Source: Thermomicrobium sp. 4228-Ro (GTDB lineage: Bacteria; Chloroflexota; Chloroflexia; Thermomicrobiales; Thermomicrobiaceae). Taken from it: a stretch of DNA of 64,000 bases. Shown piece after piece: positions 44,683 to 53,590 of the stretch; the first letter of the stretch is position 1; each line of letters begins with the position of its first letter. A model generated the notes under the pieces. The model was not told the origin of the DNA. It ran no database searches and saw only the letters and a program-made list of their open reading frames with translations. A program made the position numbers and the translations under genes. The DNA is taken from positions 558,001-622,000 of the forward strand of contig NZ_JAPFQM010000006.1 of the NCBI RefSeq assembly GCF_026241205.1. The letters are read 5' to 3'.

Positions 44683-46757
44683 GAGGGCCTCCGGACGAAC
44701 GGGTCGCGGATCACTTCGTTCGGCGTTCCGTGGAACTCTGGATAGGAGACGAGCTTGGCCCGCTCGAAATACTGGACAGTGCGACCCGAGTCATCGACGA
44801 ACGCTTCACTGATCGGATAGCCGAGGAGGGCGAGCGATTCGCGGACCGAGATGTCCGGATCGCCGAGATCGAGACCGACGGAACGCCAGAAAGCGCGGAA
44901 CTTGCCGCAGAGCCAGTGGCCGGTCTGTGTGAAGTAGGTGCAGTCAGCGGCTGGCGGGGCGTCAGCGGAGCGAGGCTGGAAGGGGGGCGTGGTGTCGAGC
45001 CCGAGTGCGTGGGCCTCGTAGGCGCCGAGGCGGGCGAGTTGGATCACGAATGGACCTGGGGTAGCATCGGGCCGATATTCCAGCCGAGCGAGAGCGAAGT
45101 CCTGTACGAGGACGGTGGTGCCGTCTTCCGCGTGTGCCCACCTGGCAGGGCCGATCGGCGCGCCGAAGGTCGCCAGGCCACCGTTGCGTTCCCAGAAATC
45201 AGCAAATTCCGGAGCGGGATCGAGCATGATCGGCGTCGGGGACGGTGTGGTCTCAGGACGGACCGTCGCGGCGGGTACGCTGGCTGGTGGTGGGGGCGTC
45301 GTGAGAACCGGCTGCGATGCGGTGGGTGCAGCCGGTCGTGGCCGCTCGCTCCGGGTGAGTCCCTGCGTGAGGAGGATCGTCCCCGACAGGGTCAAGGTGA
45401 GTGCCACGAGCAATGCGATGCGCCGGACGCGGTGTTCTCGGGCAGGAGTAGCGTCGCTACTTTGCCGTGCGGGCGCGAGCCGGTGACGCAGGTACCCAAG
45501 CTGGGGTCGTCCAGCCAAGACTAGTGCGACCACTGAACTCAGGACGAGCACGAGCACGAGCAGGATGTCGACTCCGCTGATGACCGTGAGGTCAACTGAC
45601 TGATTGCGTGAGAGCGCGAGCGGCGCTCGTGGGCTCCAACCGAATATGCCGATGGCCTCGATCCGGTAATCGCCGCGCGGCAGTGATTTGGCAATCCCGC
45701 GTCCCGCAGTGAGCGGGACAACTTCGCTGGTCCCGTCCGGATAGATCAAGCGGACAGCCCGGCCGACTGGACGGCCGAGAAACGTATCCCGAACGGTGAA
45801 TTCGGCGCTGTAGAGGAGCAGCGTGATCGTCCAGTCCTGTGCTTCCAAAGGGTAGAAACGTTGTTGCCTCCGATTGACGACGTTCATACCGTGCATGGTG
45901 ACTGCTTCGATCGACCACTGCACCGGGCTGACCGCGAGTCCAGCATGTGTCGGAATCGCTCGGCTGGCTTGGACCAGCTGAGACGTGTCCGTGTTTCCAG
46001 CGACGGGCAGCTCGCGGACTTCACCGATACTACTCTTGAGGACGATCCGCTCGATACGGCCTGGATCGACTGGTCGACCGTCGAGGTCGACGAACCGGTA
46101 GTGGATCGTTGTCTCGGTGTCGTAGCCGGCTTGGAGGATCCGATGCTTGGGGACGAGGATGGTGCGGGTTGCTGCGAATGAGTCATCGTTCCAGCGTGCG
46201 AAGGCCGCGTGGAGACTCGGGGTGACGACCGAGCGGCTGACCGTGATCTGGTAACTTCCTGGCTCATCGAACGGGATGGTCACAGTGCCGTTGGCTCCGG
46301 TGTAATACTGCTCGCCAGAAGCCTCGACGAGAACTCCAGGTAGTGCCGGTACCGTCTGGATCTCGAGCACAGCGGGCGCGATCGTGATCGTGGTCGAGGC
46401 AGCTGCCGGCGCCAGCGAACGCGAGCCGGAATAGACCACGGTCAGCGTGTGGCGACCCACCGGTAGGGTGTCGGTCAGGAGAAATTGCACGGCGCCAGCG
46501 AAGTTGGTTCGCGCCCGGCGGGTATGCACGCCGTCGACGAGGAGCTGGAGGACATCGTTCGCGACCGCACCATAGAGTTCACCGTTCGGCCCGGTGAGGC
46601 GCGCGATCACTCGAAACTGCTCGCCGACCGGTACGCTGGCTGGAGCGTCGATCAGGATCGCCGTGGGACGGACTGCTTCTTCGGCCCGCAGCGAGACTGG
46701 CCAGAGTGCCGTGAACAGCGCGAGCGTACAGGCGAGCAGCAGCGAAGCCCGAGTCAT
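44679..46757 (-). CDS. Membrane protein with Ig-like repeats and a Chloroflexota-type FW..NGGL domain
   Basis: 692 aa from ATG 46757; the open frame further upstream lies inside the next gene. Signal peptide (about 1-25), beta-rich Ig-like repeats (about 30-200), a less clear middle part, a membrane segment (about 407-428), another (about 461-480), then a Thr/Pro linker and a C-terminal domain 'FADFWERNGGLATFGAPIG...VQDFALARLEYRP...ARLGAYEAHAL'. This last domain occurs at the ends of many exported Chloroflexota proteins and is often taken as a cell-wall or glycan-associated module (inference). Function unknown. Confidence 0.75.
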   Translation of the reverse strand: MTRASLLLACTLALFTALWPVSLRAEEAVRPTAILIDAPASVPVGEQFRVIARLTGPNGELYGAVANDVLQLLVDGVHTRRARTNFAGAVQFLLTDTLPVGRHTLTVVYSGSRSLAPAAASTTITIAPAVLEIQTVPALPGVLVEASGEQYYTGANGTVTIPFDEPGSYQITVSRSVVTPSLHAAFARWNDDSFAATRTILVPKHRILQAGYDTETTIHYRFVDLDGRPVDPGRIERIVLKSSIGEVRELPVAGNTDTSQLVQASRAIPTHAGLAVSPVQWSIEAVTMHGMNVVNRRQQRFYPLEAQDWTITLLLYSAEFTVRDTFLGRPVGRAVRLIYPDGTSEVVPLTAGRGIAKSLPRGDYRIEAIGIFGWSPRAPLALSRNQSVDLTVISGVDILLVLVLVLSSVVALVLAGRPQLGYLRHRLAPARQSSDATPAREHRVRRIALLVALTLTLSGTILLTQGLTRSERPRPAAPTASQPVLTTPPPPASVPAATVRPETTPSPTPIMLDPAPEFADFWERNGGLATFGAPIGPARWAHAEDGTTVLVQDFALARLEYRPDATPGPFVIQLARLGAYEAHALGLDTTPPFQPRSADAPPAADCTYFTQTGHWLCGKFRAFWRSVGLDLGDPDISVRESLALLGYPISEAFVDDSGRTVQYFERAKLVSYPEFHGTPNEVIRDPFVRRPS

Positions 46758-48136
46758 CAACGAGGTCCTTTCGTGTCGTATCGCGATGAGCGGAACCGCC
46801 TCGGGAGCCAGTTGCTCACAAAACGGAGCCGTCCGGTCGGGACGAGGAACGCGACGATACCGATACCTGTGACGAGACTGTAGACCCCGTACACAGCGCT
46901 CCGGCGCGGTTCTGGGGCCGGCGGTGGGGTTGGCCAATCCCACGGGATGAACACCGGCGCTCGGGGCGGGCTCTCGAAATCGAAGGCGTTCGCGAGACTC
47001 GTCGCCGCAGCATCGCGTGCGGCGAGCGGCTCGAGGTTCCAGTTCTCCTCGATGAACTTGAGGATCGACGTGAAGTCATAGGTCGTCGAGTCGATGAAGC
47101 CGCGCTTCGCGTAGGGACTCACGAGGAAGGCAGGGACACGGAAGCCGTAGCCGTAGTCATCCACCTGGGGAGGCGGCACGTGATCGTACCAGCCGCCCCA
47201 GTCGTCGTACGTCACCATGAAGGCCGACTGGTGCCAAGAGGGGCTGCGCATGAGGGCCTGGATGAGCGATCGAACGAAGCGCTGCCCGGCCTGGATGCTG
47301 CCCGGTGGGTGCTCGCTCGCACCGGAGGGGACGATATAGGCGACTTCGGGGAGCGTCCCGTTCTGGAGGTCGGTGAAATACTCGTCCAGGGGCACGATAT
47401 GACGGAAGAGGTCGGGATCGTCCAGATAGCGTGGCATCGCGAGCAGTGGACACCAGACGACCTGGGCAGCGCGTGGGCCGGCGATTTCGGTGCGTGTCCG
47501 GTAGGTGATCGAAGGATCGTAGTTCTGGATGTAGAACTTCCAGGTGATCCCGGCTTCCTCGAGACGATCGAAGATCGTCACGATGTCGTTCGGAAAGCCA
47601 TCGGCCGGGATGCTGTTTTTGTCGCTGCCCGGAACGCCGGCGATCCAATACATGTGGTTCCAAACACTCCCGCCGTGGGCTGAACTGAAGAAGCGATCGA
47701 AGAGGACGTATTCGCTGGCGAGGTTCCAGTAGTACGGGAGATCGCGTCCGTCGTAGTACCCCATCGCGATGCGCCCGTCCTGATTGCGTAGGCGGAGCGC
47801 CCAGATGAAGCCATCCATGCGCCCACCGTTGTGCTGGCGACGGAACGTGATGCTGCTGTGGTCGAGATCCTCGATCGGGAGACTACCGATATGGAAGGGT
47901 TCGACGCACTCGCTTGCAGGATCCGTCGGATCGAGCGGCATGCAGGTCTCGGGCGGAAGCCCGTCGGCGCCGGGATACGTCCCGAAGTAATTATCGAACG
48001 TGTGGTTTTCCTGCATGAGCACGATGAAGTGGCGGATCGGTGTATTGGGTTCACGTCGCGCAGCGGAAGCTGATGCCGATGCGAGTGTAATCGAGCACAG
48101 CGCTGCGAGCAGGAGCGCGATGCGGAGTCCAGTCAT
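46757..48136 (-). CDS. Secreted phosphoesterase (phospholipase C / acid phosphatase AcpA family)
   Basis: 459 aa from ATG 48136. Signal peptide (about 1-27). The phosphoesterase-family signature is clear: 'IRHFIVLMQENHTFDNYFGTYPG' (about 34-56), 'SSAHGGSVWNHMYWIAG', 'FMVTYDDWGGWYDHVPPP' and 'GFRVPAFLVSPYAKRGFID'. A C-terminal membrane segment (about 425-445) anchors it. The substrate may be a phospholipid or a phosphorylated surface glycan. It shares one base with the following gene and four with the preceding one. Confidence 0.87.
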   Translation of the reverse strand: MTGLRIALLLAALCSITLASASASAARREPNTPIRHFIVLMQENHTFDNYFGTYPGADGLPPETCMPLDPTDPASECVEPFHIGSLPIEDLDHSSITFRRQHNGGRMDGFIWALRLRNQDGRIAMGYYDGRDLPYYWNLASEYVLFDRFFSSAHGGSVWNHMYWIAGVPGSDKNSIPADGFPNDIVTIFDRLEEAGITWKFYIQNYDPSITYRTRTEIAGPRAAQVVWCPLLAMPRYLDDPDLFRHIVPLDEYFTDLQNGTLPEVAYIVPSGASEHPPGSIQAGQRFVRSLIQALMRSPSWHQSAFMVTYDDWGGWYDHVPPPQVDDYGYGFRVPAFLVSPYAKRGFIDSTTYDFTSILKFIEENWNLEPLAARDAAATSLANAFDFESPPRAPVFIPWDWPTPPPAPEPRRSAVYGVYSLVTGIGIVAFLVPTGRLRFVSNWLPRRFRSSRYDTKGPR

Positions 48137-49794
48137 GGGCGCACCTCGTAGATCACCATAACGGGTAAGTCGATCGGCTGGCCCTCCGCATCGACTGTCC
48201 GGATGCTTTCGGTATGGACGACACGGCCGTGATACCGTCGGGCATAGGTGAGGAGTTTCTCGGAGAAGAACGTCGAACGGTTGGCCGAATAGGCATCCCA
48301 AACGATGTATTGGATCTCTCCATTGCGCAGTCGGAGATCAGGATTGACGACGGGTTCATAGGTCGGATTTCGATGCAGCGGGTTTGGACTCACCGAAAGC
48401 CCGTACGCTTTACGATGCCCGTAAAACTGGAGGATGTTCGCCATCGACGGGCCGATGGTGAGCAACTGCGCTCCCTCAGGCGTGTGTGTGCCGACCCATG
48501 CTCCGGCCTCACGACCGCCCGGGACTCCCCCCGAGCCCGCCAGGAAGGTCCCGTTCGTCGCTGCCCGGAGTTGTGTTGTCGTCGTGAAAGCGAGCGAGGC
48601 AGCGACGAGCAGCGTGGTGGCAACCCCAGCCACCCGGCGCCAGCGGGGTCGGCTGTGCAGTGTCGCCCCGGGTTGCGTCGAGCCCAGTGCGAAAAGGCGG
48701 CCGAGCGTGCGGGCAGCGAGGATCGCGACAGCGGGCGCGGTGGCGACCAGATACGGGAAGCCCTTCGTGGGCCAGACCTGGAAGAAGGCGAAGGGTACGA
48801 CGATCCAGGTCACGAGCAGCGTCTCGCGCCAGCTCCAGACGCGTCGTACCGCGAACAGACCGATGACTGCCAGGCCGACGATCGCCAAACCGAGGGCCGG
48901 TGGAATCGTCCACAGGTAGAACCACCATTCGTGGTTCGGCCGGCGGAAGAGCTGCCAGACGAGATACTGAGTGGTTCGCTCTGTACCGCTGCCACCGGCA
49001 AGGAGAGCCGTGAGCGGGTGCAGAACGACGACGCAGGCGAACGCAGCGAGCGCTCCCACCAGGTGACGGGAGTGGCTGGACAGTTCGGCGTGCAGTGCGA
49101 GCGTCACGATCATCGCACCCAAGAAGATGACTGCGGTTTCCTTGGTCAGCACCGCGAGGCCGAGTGCGACGCCACTGGCGAGCAGCCAGCTCGACCGGCG
49201 TGTGGCACCGTAGTGAACGAGCGCGAACAGGCTGAGCGTGACGAAAAAGGCCAGCGGGCCGTCGAGGAGTGCCTGCCGCGTCACGACGACGTGATACGGC
49301 ATCAGGGCGAGGAAGAGGGCCGCAGTAGCGCCGACCCAGCGACCGAAGAGCACGCGTCCAGTGCCGAACGTCACGGCGACGGTGGCGAGCCCGAACGCGA
49401 CGACCAGCAGGCGACCCACGAGGTCGAGGCCCTGGTAGCCGACGAACGGGATAGTGAGCGACGTGACGAACGGAAAGAGCAGCGGGTGGGCCCGGAAAAG
49501 CGGGAAGAAGCGACTGAGCATCGGTTCGTCCGCCAATGCCGCTGCTTGTCCGAGATAGACCGCTTCGTCGCTGTTGACCCCGTGGAGATTCAGCTGCCAG
49601 AGGCGGAGGAGCGCGCCGACGATGAGCGCTACAGCGAACAAGGCGGCAGGACCCAGACGGTCGAACAGCGAACGAGATGTCCGGGGAGCGTGAGATCGGA
49701 GTGCCGAGCGAGGACTCTTCGCGCGTGAGTGCAGACGGGCTGACCCAGTCTCGCGCTGGACGTTGGTCATGGTCAGTGTGCGGAGGATGTTCAT
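48133..49794 (-). CDS. GT39-like membrane glycosyltransferase
   Basis: 553 aa from ATG 49794, which overlaps the previous stop as ATGA; ATG 49770 is possible too. About 10-11 membrane segments. The first extracytoplasmic loop has 'GVNSDEAVYLGQAA', the acidic site typical of ArnT/PMT-type enzymes that use a polyprenyl-phosphate sugar donor. 'RQALLDGPLAFFV' and 'LTKETAVIFL' also fit. The C-terminal part is extracytoplasmic. The upstream GT2 gene could make the lipid-linked sugar donor for it. Confidence 0.87.
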   Translation of the reverse strand: MNILRTLTMTNVQRETGSARLHSRAKSPRSALRSHAPRTSRSLFDRLGPAALFAVALIVGALLRLWQLNLHGVNSDEAVYLGQAAALADEPMLSRFFPLFRAHPLLFPFVTSLTIPFVGYQGLDLVGRLLVVAFGLATVAVTFGTGRVLFGRWVGATAALFLALMPYHVVVTRQALLDGPLAFFVTLSLFALVHYGATRRSSWLLASGVALGLAVLTKETAVIFLGAMIVTLALHAELSSHSRHLVGALAAFACVVVLHPLTALLAGGSGTERTTQYLVWQLFRRPNHEWWFYLWTIPPALGLAIVGLAVIGLFAVRRVWSWRETLLVTWIVVPFAFFQVWPTKGFPYLVATAPAVAILAARTLGRLFALGSTQPGATLHSRPRWRRVAGVATTLLVAASLAFTTTTQLRAATNGTFLAGSGGVPGGREAGAWVGTHTPEGAQLLTIGPSMANILQFYGHRKAYGLSVSPNPLHRNPTYEPVVNPDLRLRNGEIQYIVWDAYSANRSTFFSEKLLTYARRYHGRVVHTESIRTVDAEGQPIDLPVMVIYEVRP

Positions 49795-52097
49795 CGGGCA
49801 ATCCGCTGCTCGGTCGGCGAGACAGTGAATGGGATCAGTACCTCGGGCTCGGTTCGGAACGCTTCGAATCCGACCCAAGATGCGATCGTTCGCCACCAAT
49901 CGAGCTGTGGGCGTCGGAAGAGCTGGCAGGTCGTCCCCTGCAGCGCGCTGGCGAGCGTCTGGCGTTCGACACTGCTGAGATCTTTCCCGAGTGGTCGCGA
50001 GAGATAGTCTCGGAGAGCTGGATACGGCGGGAAGCCGTAGGCATCGTCCCCATTCGCCAGGAGGATCTCCAGCGCCTCGTCCAGGTCGAGCGGACGGGCT
50101 GCTTCATCCGGCCCTCGCTCGATGACGATGACGTGGGCAAGACGTGCACTGGCTCGTCGCTGCACGTGCGGGATCAGTTGTTCGATATGGTACTTGGGTG
50201 GCGGAACGAGCCACTGCATGTACAGATTGATCGTCGCGACTGGAAGGCGCGTCGAGGCTAGGAGCATGGCGAAGCGACGACCGGAGCGGGAGTGGATGCG
50301 GCTCTGGACGAAGAGCGCCAGCCGCTGTCCGAGTGTCAGCTGAGCAGTCCGTACTGCAGCCACCGTGTGTCGGCTGATCGTGAGCGGCTTCGGATAGGAG
50401 AGTACCAGCCCGTCAGCGCGCACGAGCGTGAGGTCGTCGGCGAGGAACGCGCCTTGATCGCTCGACCGGCGCTGCCGCTGGAGCAAGCGCAGGATCGTCG
50501 TCGTTTTACCGGTGTCGGTTCGGGCCGTTACCAGTGTGGCGCGGTCACCCTTGCTGATGCAGGCAGCGTGGACCAGAGCATAACCATGCCGGGCGGACGT
50601 CCAGCGCAAGATCGGCTCGAGCACGTTCGTGTAGAGCACGTGCGGAGAGTGCCGCAAGGCAGGCGAGACGGTGATGCGGATCGGCTCGGCGAGATCGGCT
50701 TCGAACCAGAAGCCGAAGGGACCGAGCCCATCGTCGTACCGAATCCTCCGTGGCTGCTCAGTACTCGGCGCAACATCGACCCAACCGAAGCGACCGATCG
50801 GCCCAGGCGAACGGCGACCACCGACCTCGATCGTGATGTCCGGCTGCTCCACGGTCTCGACGCGGAAGCGCTCGAGTTCCGGTAGCCGGACGGGGGACTG
50901 GACGCGGAGAAGGCTGTGCAGATCGTACGCGTACGTGCGCCGTTGCGTCGGCCAGATCCAGGCTGTTGCCATACCGAAGCGCAGGATCGCGAGCGCGCCG
51001 AGCGAGATGATGTTCGACAAGAGGTAGTAGATACCGACGTACGAAGTGAGGAGGACGAGCAGTGGCCCGCGCACGAGGAGTCCAACGATGTTGGCTGCCG
51101 TGAAGAGCGAGAGCCGTGTCGCCCAGCGTCGTCCGGAGCGCCGGTCGGGAAAGACGAACCGGTCGGTGAGCGCGTAGTTCCAGAAGCTCGAGACGAGGGT
51201 AGCACCGGCTGCACCGATCAGATAGTGGAGCTGGCCGAGTTCGACCAAACCCAGGAGTGCCAAGGTGTTCACGACGAGACCCGTCGCGCCGACAGCCGCG
51301 AAACCAGCGAAGCGAGCGCGTTCCTCGCCGAGTCGCAGAGTCGCTAGATGTCCGAGATAGCGAAAGCCTTCACGGAGGTTCGCCTTGCTCTGTCCGGCAT
51401 GACGGTGACCGAAGATGTAGCTCACCTCGCTCACGCGCAGCTGAGGATGGCGCACGAGGATCTCGAGCAAGATCTTGAACCCGCGTGGACGTAACGTCTC
51501 GATCTGAAGCCGTTCGCGGCGGACGACGAAGAAGCCACTCATCGGATCGGTGACGCTCCGCAGTCGGAGGGGGAAAGTCAAGCGAGCGATGGTCGTGGAG
51601 GCACGCGAGAGAGCCAGACGGAACACGTGCAGCCCTCGTGCTTGACCGTCGTCGCGGTAACGTGAGCCGACGACGAGATCGACCCCGTAGAGCTGCGCGG
51701 CAGCCAGGAAACGTGGGACAAGCTCCGGCGGATGCTGCAGGTCGGCATCCATCACGCCGACCCACTCGCACTGCGCGGTGCGGAGCCCGGCCAGGACAGC
51801 ACCGCCCAGACCCCCGTCGCGGGTGCCAGGTGGGCGATGGATGAGCCGGATCCGTCCGTCGCGGGCAGCCTGTGCGGTGACGTGTTGCGGCGTGTCGTCG
51901 TCGCTGTCGTCGACGAAGATGACCTCCGAGCCGGGTGGAAGCTGGGGCAACAGGCGCGCCAACAGCGGCTCGATGTTGTCAGCCTCGTTCCGCGTGGGAA
52001 CGATCACGCTGACTGGGGGAAGTGCTGCGGGCGGGGCCTCGAGGACTGCTGCTGGTTCGGTGGCGGTCGCCGAGCCCTGCTGGTGTGTCTTCATCAT
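49791..52097 (-). CDS. GT2 (dolichyl-phosphate-sugar synthase-like) + GtrA + HPrK-like P-loop fusion protein
   Basis: 768 aa from ATG 52097 with GGAGGG at 7 nt. Domain 1 (about 28-265) is a GT2 transferase of the polyprenol-phosphate sugar synthase type: 'SVIVPTRNEADNIEPL', 'VIFVDDSDDDT', 'VGVMDADLQHPPE' and 'DPMSGFFV'. Domain 2 (about 266-390) is a GtrA-like four-helix membrane part. Domain 3 (about 430-690) contains 'LVTARTDTGKTTTILRLL' near residue 540, a P-loop as in HPr-kinase-like proteins, though the first Gly is replaced by Ala. The first two domains often co-occur; the third is unexpected. It is the first gene of the seven-gene operon. Confidence 0.85.
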   Translation of the reverse strand: MMKTHQQGSATATEPAAVLEAPPAALPPVSVIVPTRNEADNIEPLLARLLPQLPPGSEVIFVDDSDDDTPQHVTAQAARDGRIRLIHRPPGTRDGGLGGAVLAGLRTAQCEWVGVMDADLQHPPELVPRFLAAAQLYGVDLVVGSRYRDDGQARGLHVFRLALSRASTTIARLTFPLRLRSVTDPMSGFFVVRRERLQIETLRPRGFKILLEILVRHPQLRVSEVSYIFGHRHAGQSKANLREGFRYLGHLATLRLGEERARFAGFAAVGATGLVVNTLALLGLVELGQLHYLIGAAGATLVSSFWNYALTDRFVFPDRRSGRRWATRLSLFTAANIVGLLVRGPLLVLLTSYVGIYYLLSNIISLGALAILRFGMATAWIWPTQRRTYAYDLHSLLRVQSPVRLPELERFRVETVEQPDITIEVGGRRSPGPIGRFGWVDVAPSTEQPRRIRYDDGLGPFGFWFEADLAEPIRITVSPALRHSPHVLYTNVLEPILRWTSARHGYALVHAACISKGDRATLVTARTDTGKTTTILRLLQRQRRSSDQGAFLADDLTLVRADGLVLSYPKPLTISRHTVAAVRTAQLTLGQRLALFVQSRIHSRSGRRFAMLLASTRLPVATINLYMQWLVPPPKYHIEQLIPHVQRRASARLAHVIVIERGPDEAARPLDLDEALEILLANGDDAYGFPPYPALRDYLSRPLGKDLSSVERQTLASALQGTTCQLFRRPQLDWWRTIASWVGFEAFRTEPEVLIPFTVSPTEQRIAR

Positions 52098-52377
52098 GGA
52101 CAAACCCTCCCTCTGGGTAGGTGTTGGTCAGACCGTCGGAGCCGGGCACGGATCGACCGTTCTCTGCTGTACGGTGGAGCTGCGTGTCGCGGAGCATCCG
52201 GAACGGGGATGATCGTGCAGTGGACGCGTTGGGCCGCAGCCCTTCCCTTCTCCGTGTCGGCTCGTTCACACGATCGACACAACTGAGGATGACGGAAACG
52301 GTGGCGAACTACCAGCTCATTGGTTTCTCGGGACGTGCTCGTTGGGTGCTCACCTGTTACTCAGCGGTGACTTGGGA

Positions 52378-52506
52378 TCAGCTCGCTGAGGGGCGGAACG
52401 TGAGCCAGAGAAGCACAGCGATACCCGCGCAGGCGAGGATCAGGAAGCCGAGAAGGAGGGCCACTGCCAGGAGTACCGCTCGATCGAAGTCGTCACCGGT
52501 TCGCAT
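52378..52506 (-). CDS. Possible small single-pass membrane protein
   Basis: 42 codons from ATG 52506: eight polar residues, a long hydrophobic stretch (about 9-35) and a short basic tail. The ribosome site is weak (GGAACG). It lies between the surface-glycan operon and repeat cluster D, with nothing else in 52098-52788 that I can support. It could be a chance hydrophobic frame. Confidence 0.35.
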   Translation of the reverse strand: MRTGDDFDRAVLLAVALLLGFLILACAGIAVLLWLTFRPSAS

Positions 52507-52788
52507 CGGGTCGTTCCGTTCGCAGTCGACCGCACGTTCGTCTGATCCTAGCACGGGTTCCGTATCGAAAGCGTGCGTGACCGGTGAGCGAGCAGAGCGT
52601 CGTGTGAATCGTGCCCGAACAGTTGGTTGCAGACGGTCGGGATGCTCCGCATCGTCGGTTGAACGGCCGCGTCTCGCATGACATGAGACGATCACTGCGC
52701 GGTGTTCAGCAACGCGCCCTCGGGTCGCTGACTGGTGCGCGAGCCGCACGCTGCCGAGCACGGTGTCAGGACGTTCTCCGTTTTCCCT

Positions 52789-53532
52789 GGTAGGGGCGAC
52801 GCGTGCGTCGCCCGCATTCCCGTGTAGGGGCGCGGCGTGCCGCGCCGGATGGCGTGGGAAGGATGTCATTTCCCGGCCCTTGCGGGCCGGCCGGGTCAGG
52901 CACGCCTGACCCCTACCGGGATGGCGGTCGTCTGTGCGGCCCCGGTGGGCGATAGGCAGCCGACCGTCGGCAAAGGGTGCCGTCGTTTCCCCCTGTAGTG
53001 GCGACGCGTGCGTCGCCCGTCCGCGCCGGGAGGCACGGGCATGCACCGCGGGGTACGGTTCCGGCCCTCTCGGGCCGGGCGGGTCAGGCACGCCTGACCC
53101 CTATAGGGACGATGGTAGCCAACGGGGCGGCGGTGGGCGATCGAGAGGCGACCGTGGCCAACTGGGCATGCGCGTTTCCCGTGTAGGGGCGACGCGTGCG
53201 TCGCCCGCGCCGCAAGCCGCGGCAAGCGAACCGCGGTGCCACGACGCCAGGCTGGACACCCCTCACCCCCGGCTCGCTCGTGCTCGCCGCCCCCTCTCCC
53301 ACGCGATCGTGGGAGAGGGGGCCAGGGAGTGAGGGGGCTCGGCTGTGAACCTCGCCCGGGTGTGCGCACTGCAGGGGCGTGGTTCGGTTGCCGGCCCTCT
53401 CGGGCCGGACGGGTCACGCACGCGTGACGCCTACAGAGGGCGGCGGTGGTCGGGGCAGGGTACCGGTGGTCGATGGGCAGGCGACCGTCGGCAACCCACA
53501 GCACCCGCGTCGGGGCGACGCGTGCGTCGCCC
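52789..53532. repeat. REP-like palindromic units, cluster D
   Basis: Eight units: 52789-52812 (+), 52823-52845 (+), 52893-52916 (-), 52995-53018 (+, GTAGTGG variant), 53081-53104 (-), 53183-53206 (+), 53411-53434 (-) and 53509-53532 (+, GTCG). A long hairpin (12-bp arms) lies at 53293-53320. Between minus and plus units a shared spacer motif recurs (GGTGGGCGAT ... GGCAACC-like, for example near 52945-52975, 53127-53160 and 53463-53500). Confidence 0.88.
53183..53532 (+). repeat. 350-bp direct repeat, copy 2
   Basis: Second copy of 34313-34662: same orientation, no indels, about 12 mismatches. It starts and ends with a plus-oriented palindromic unit. The copies lie 18,870 bp apart. Confidence 0.85.
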
Positions 53533-53590
53533 GTCCGCGCCGGATGGCGCGGGACCGGGGGTGGTTTCCGGATACGACGTGAACGCGCTT

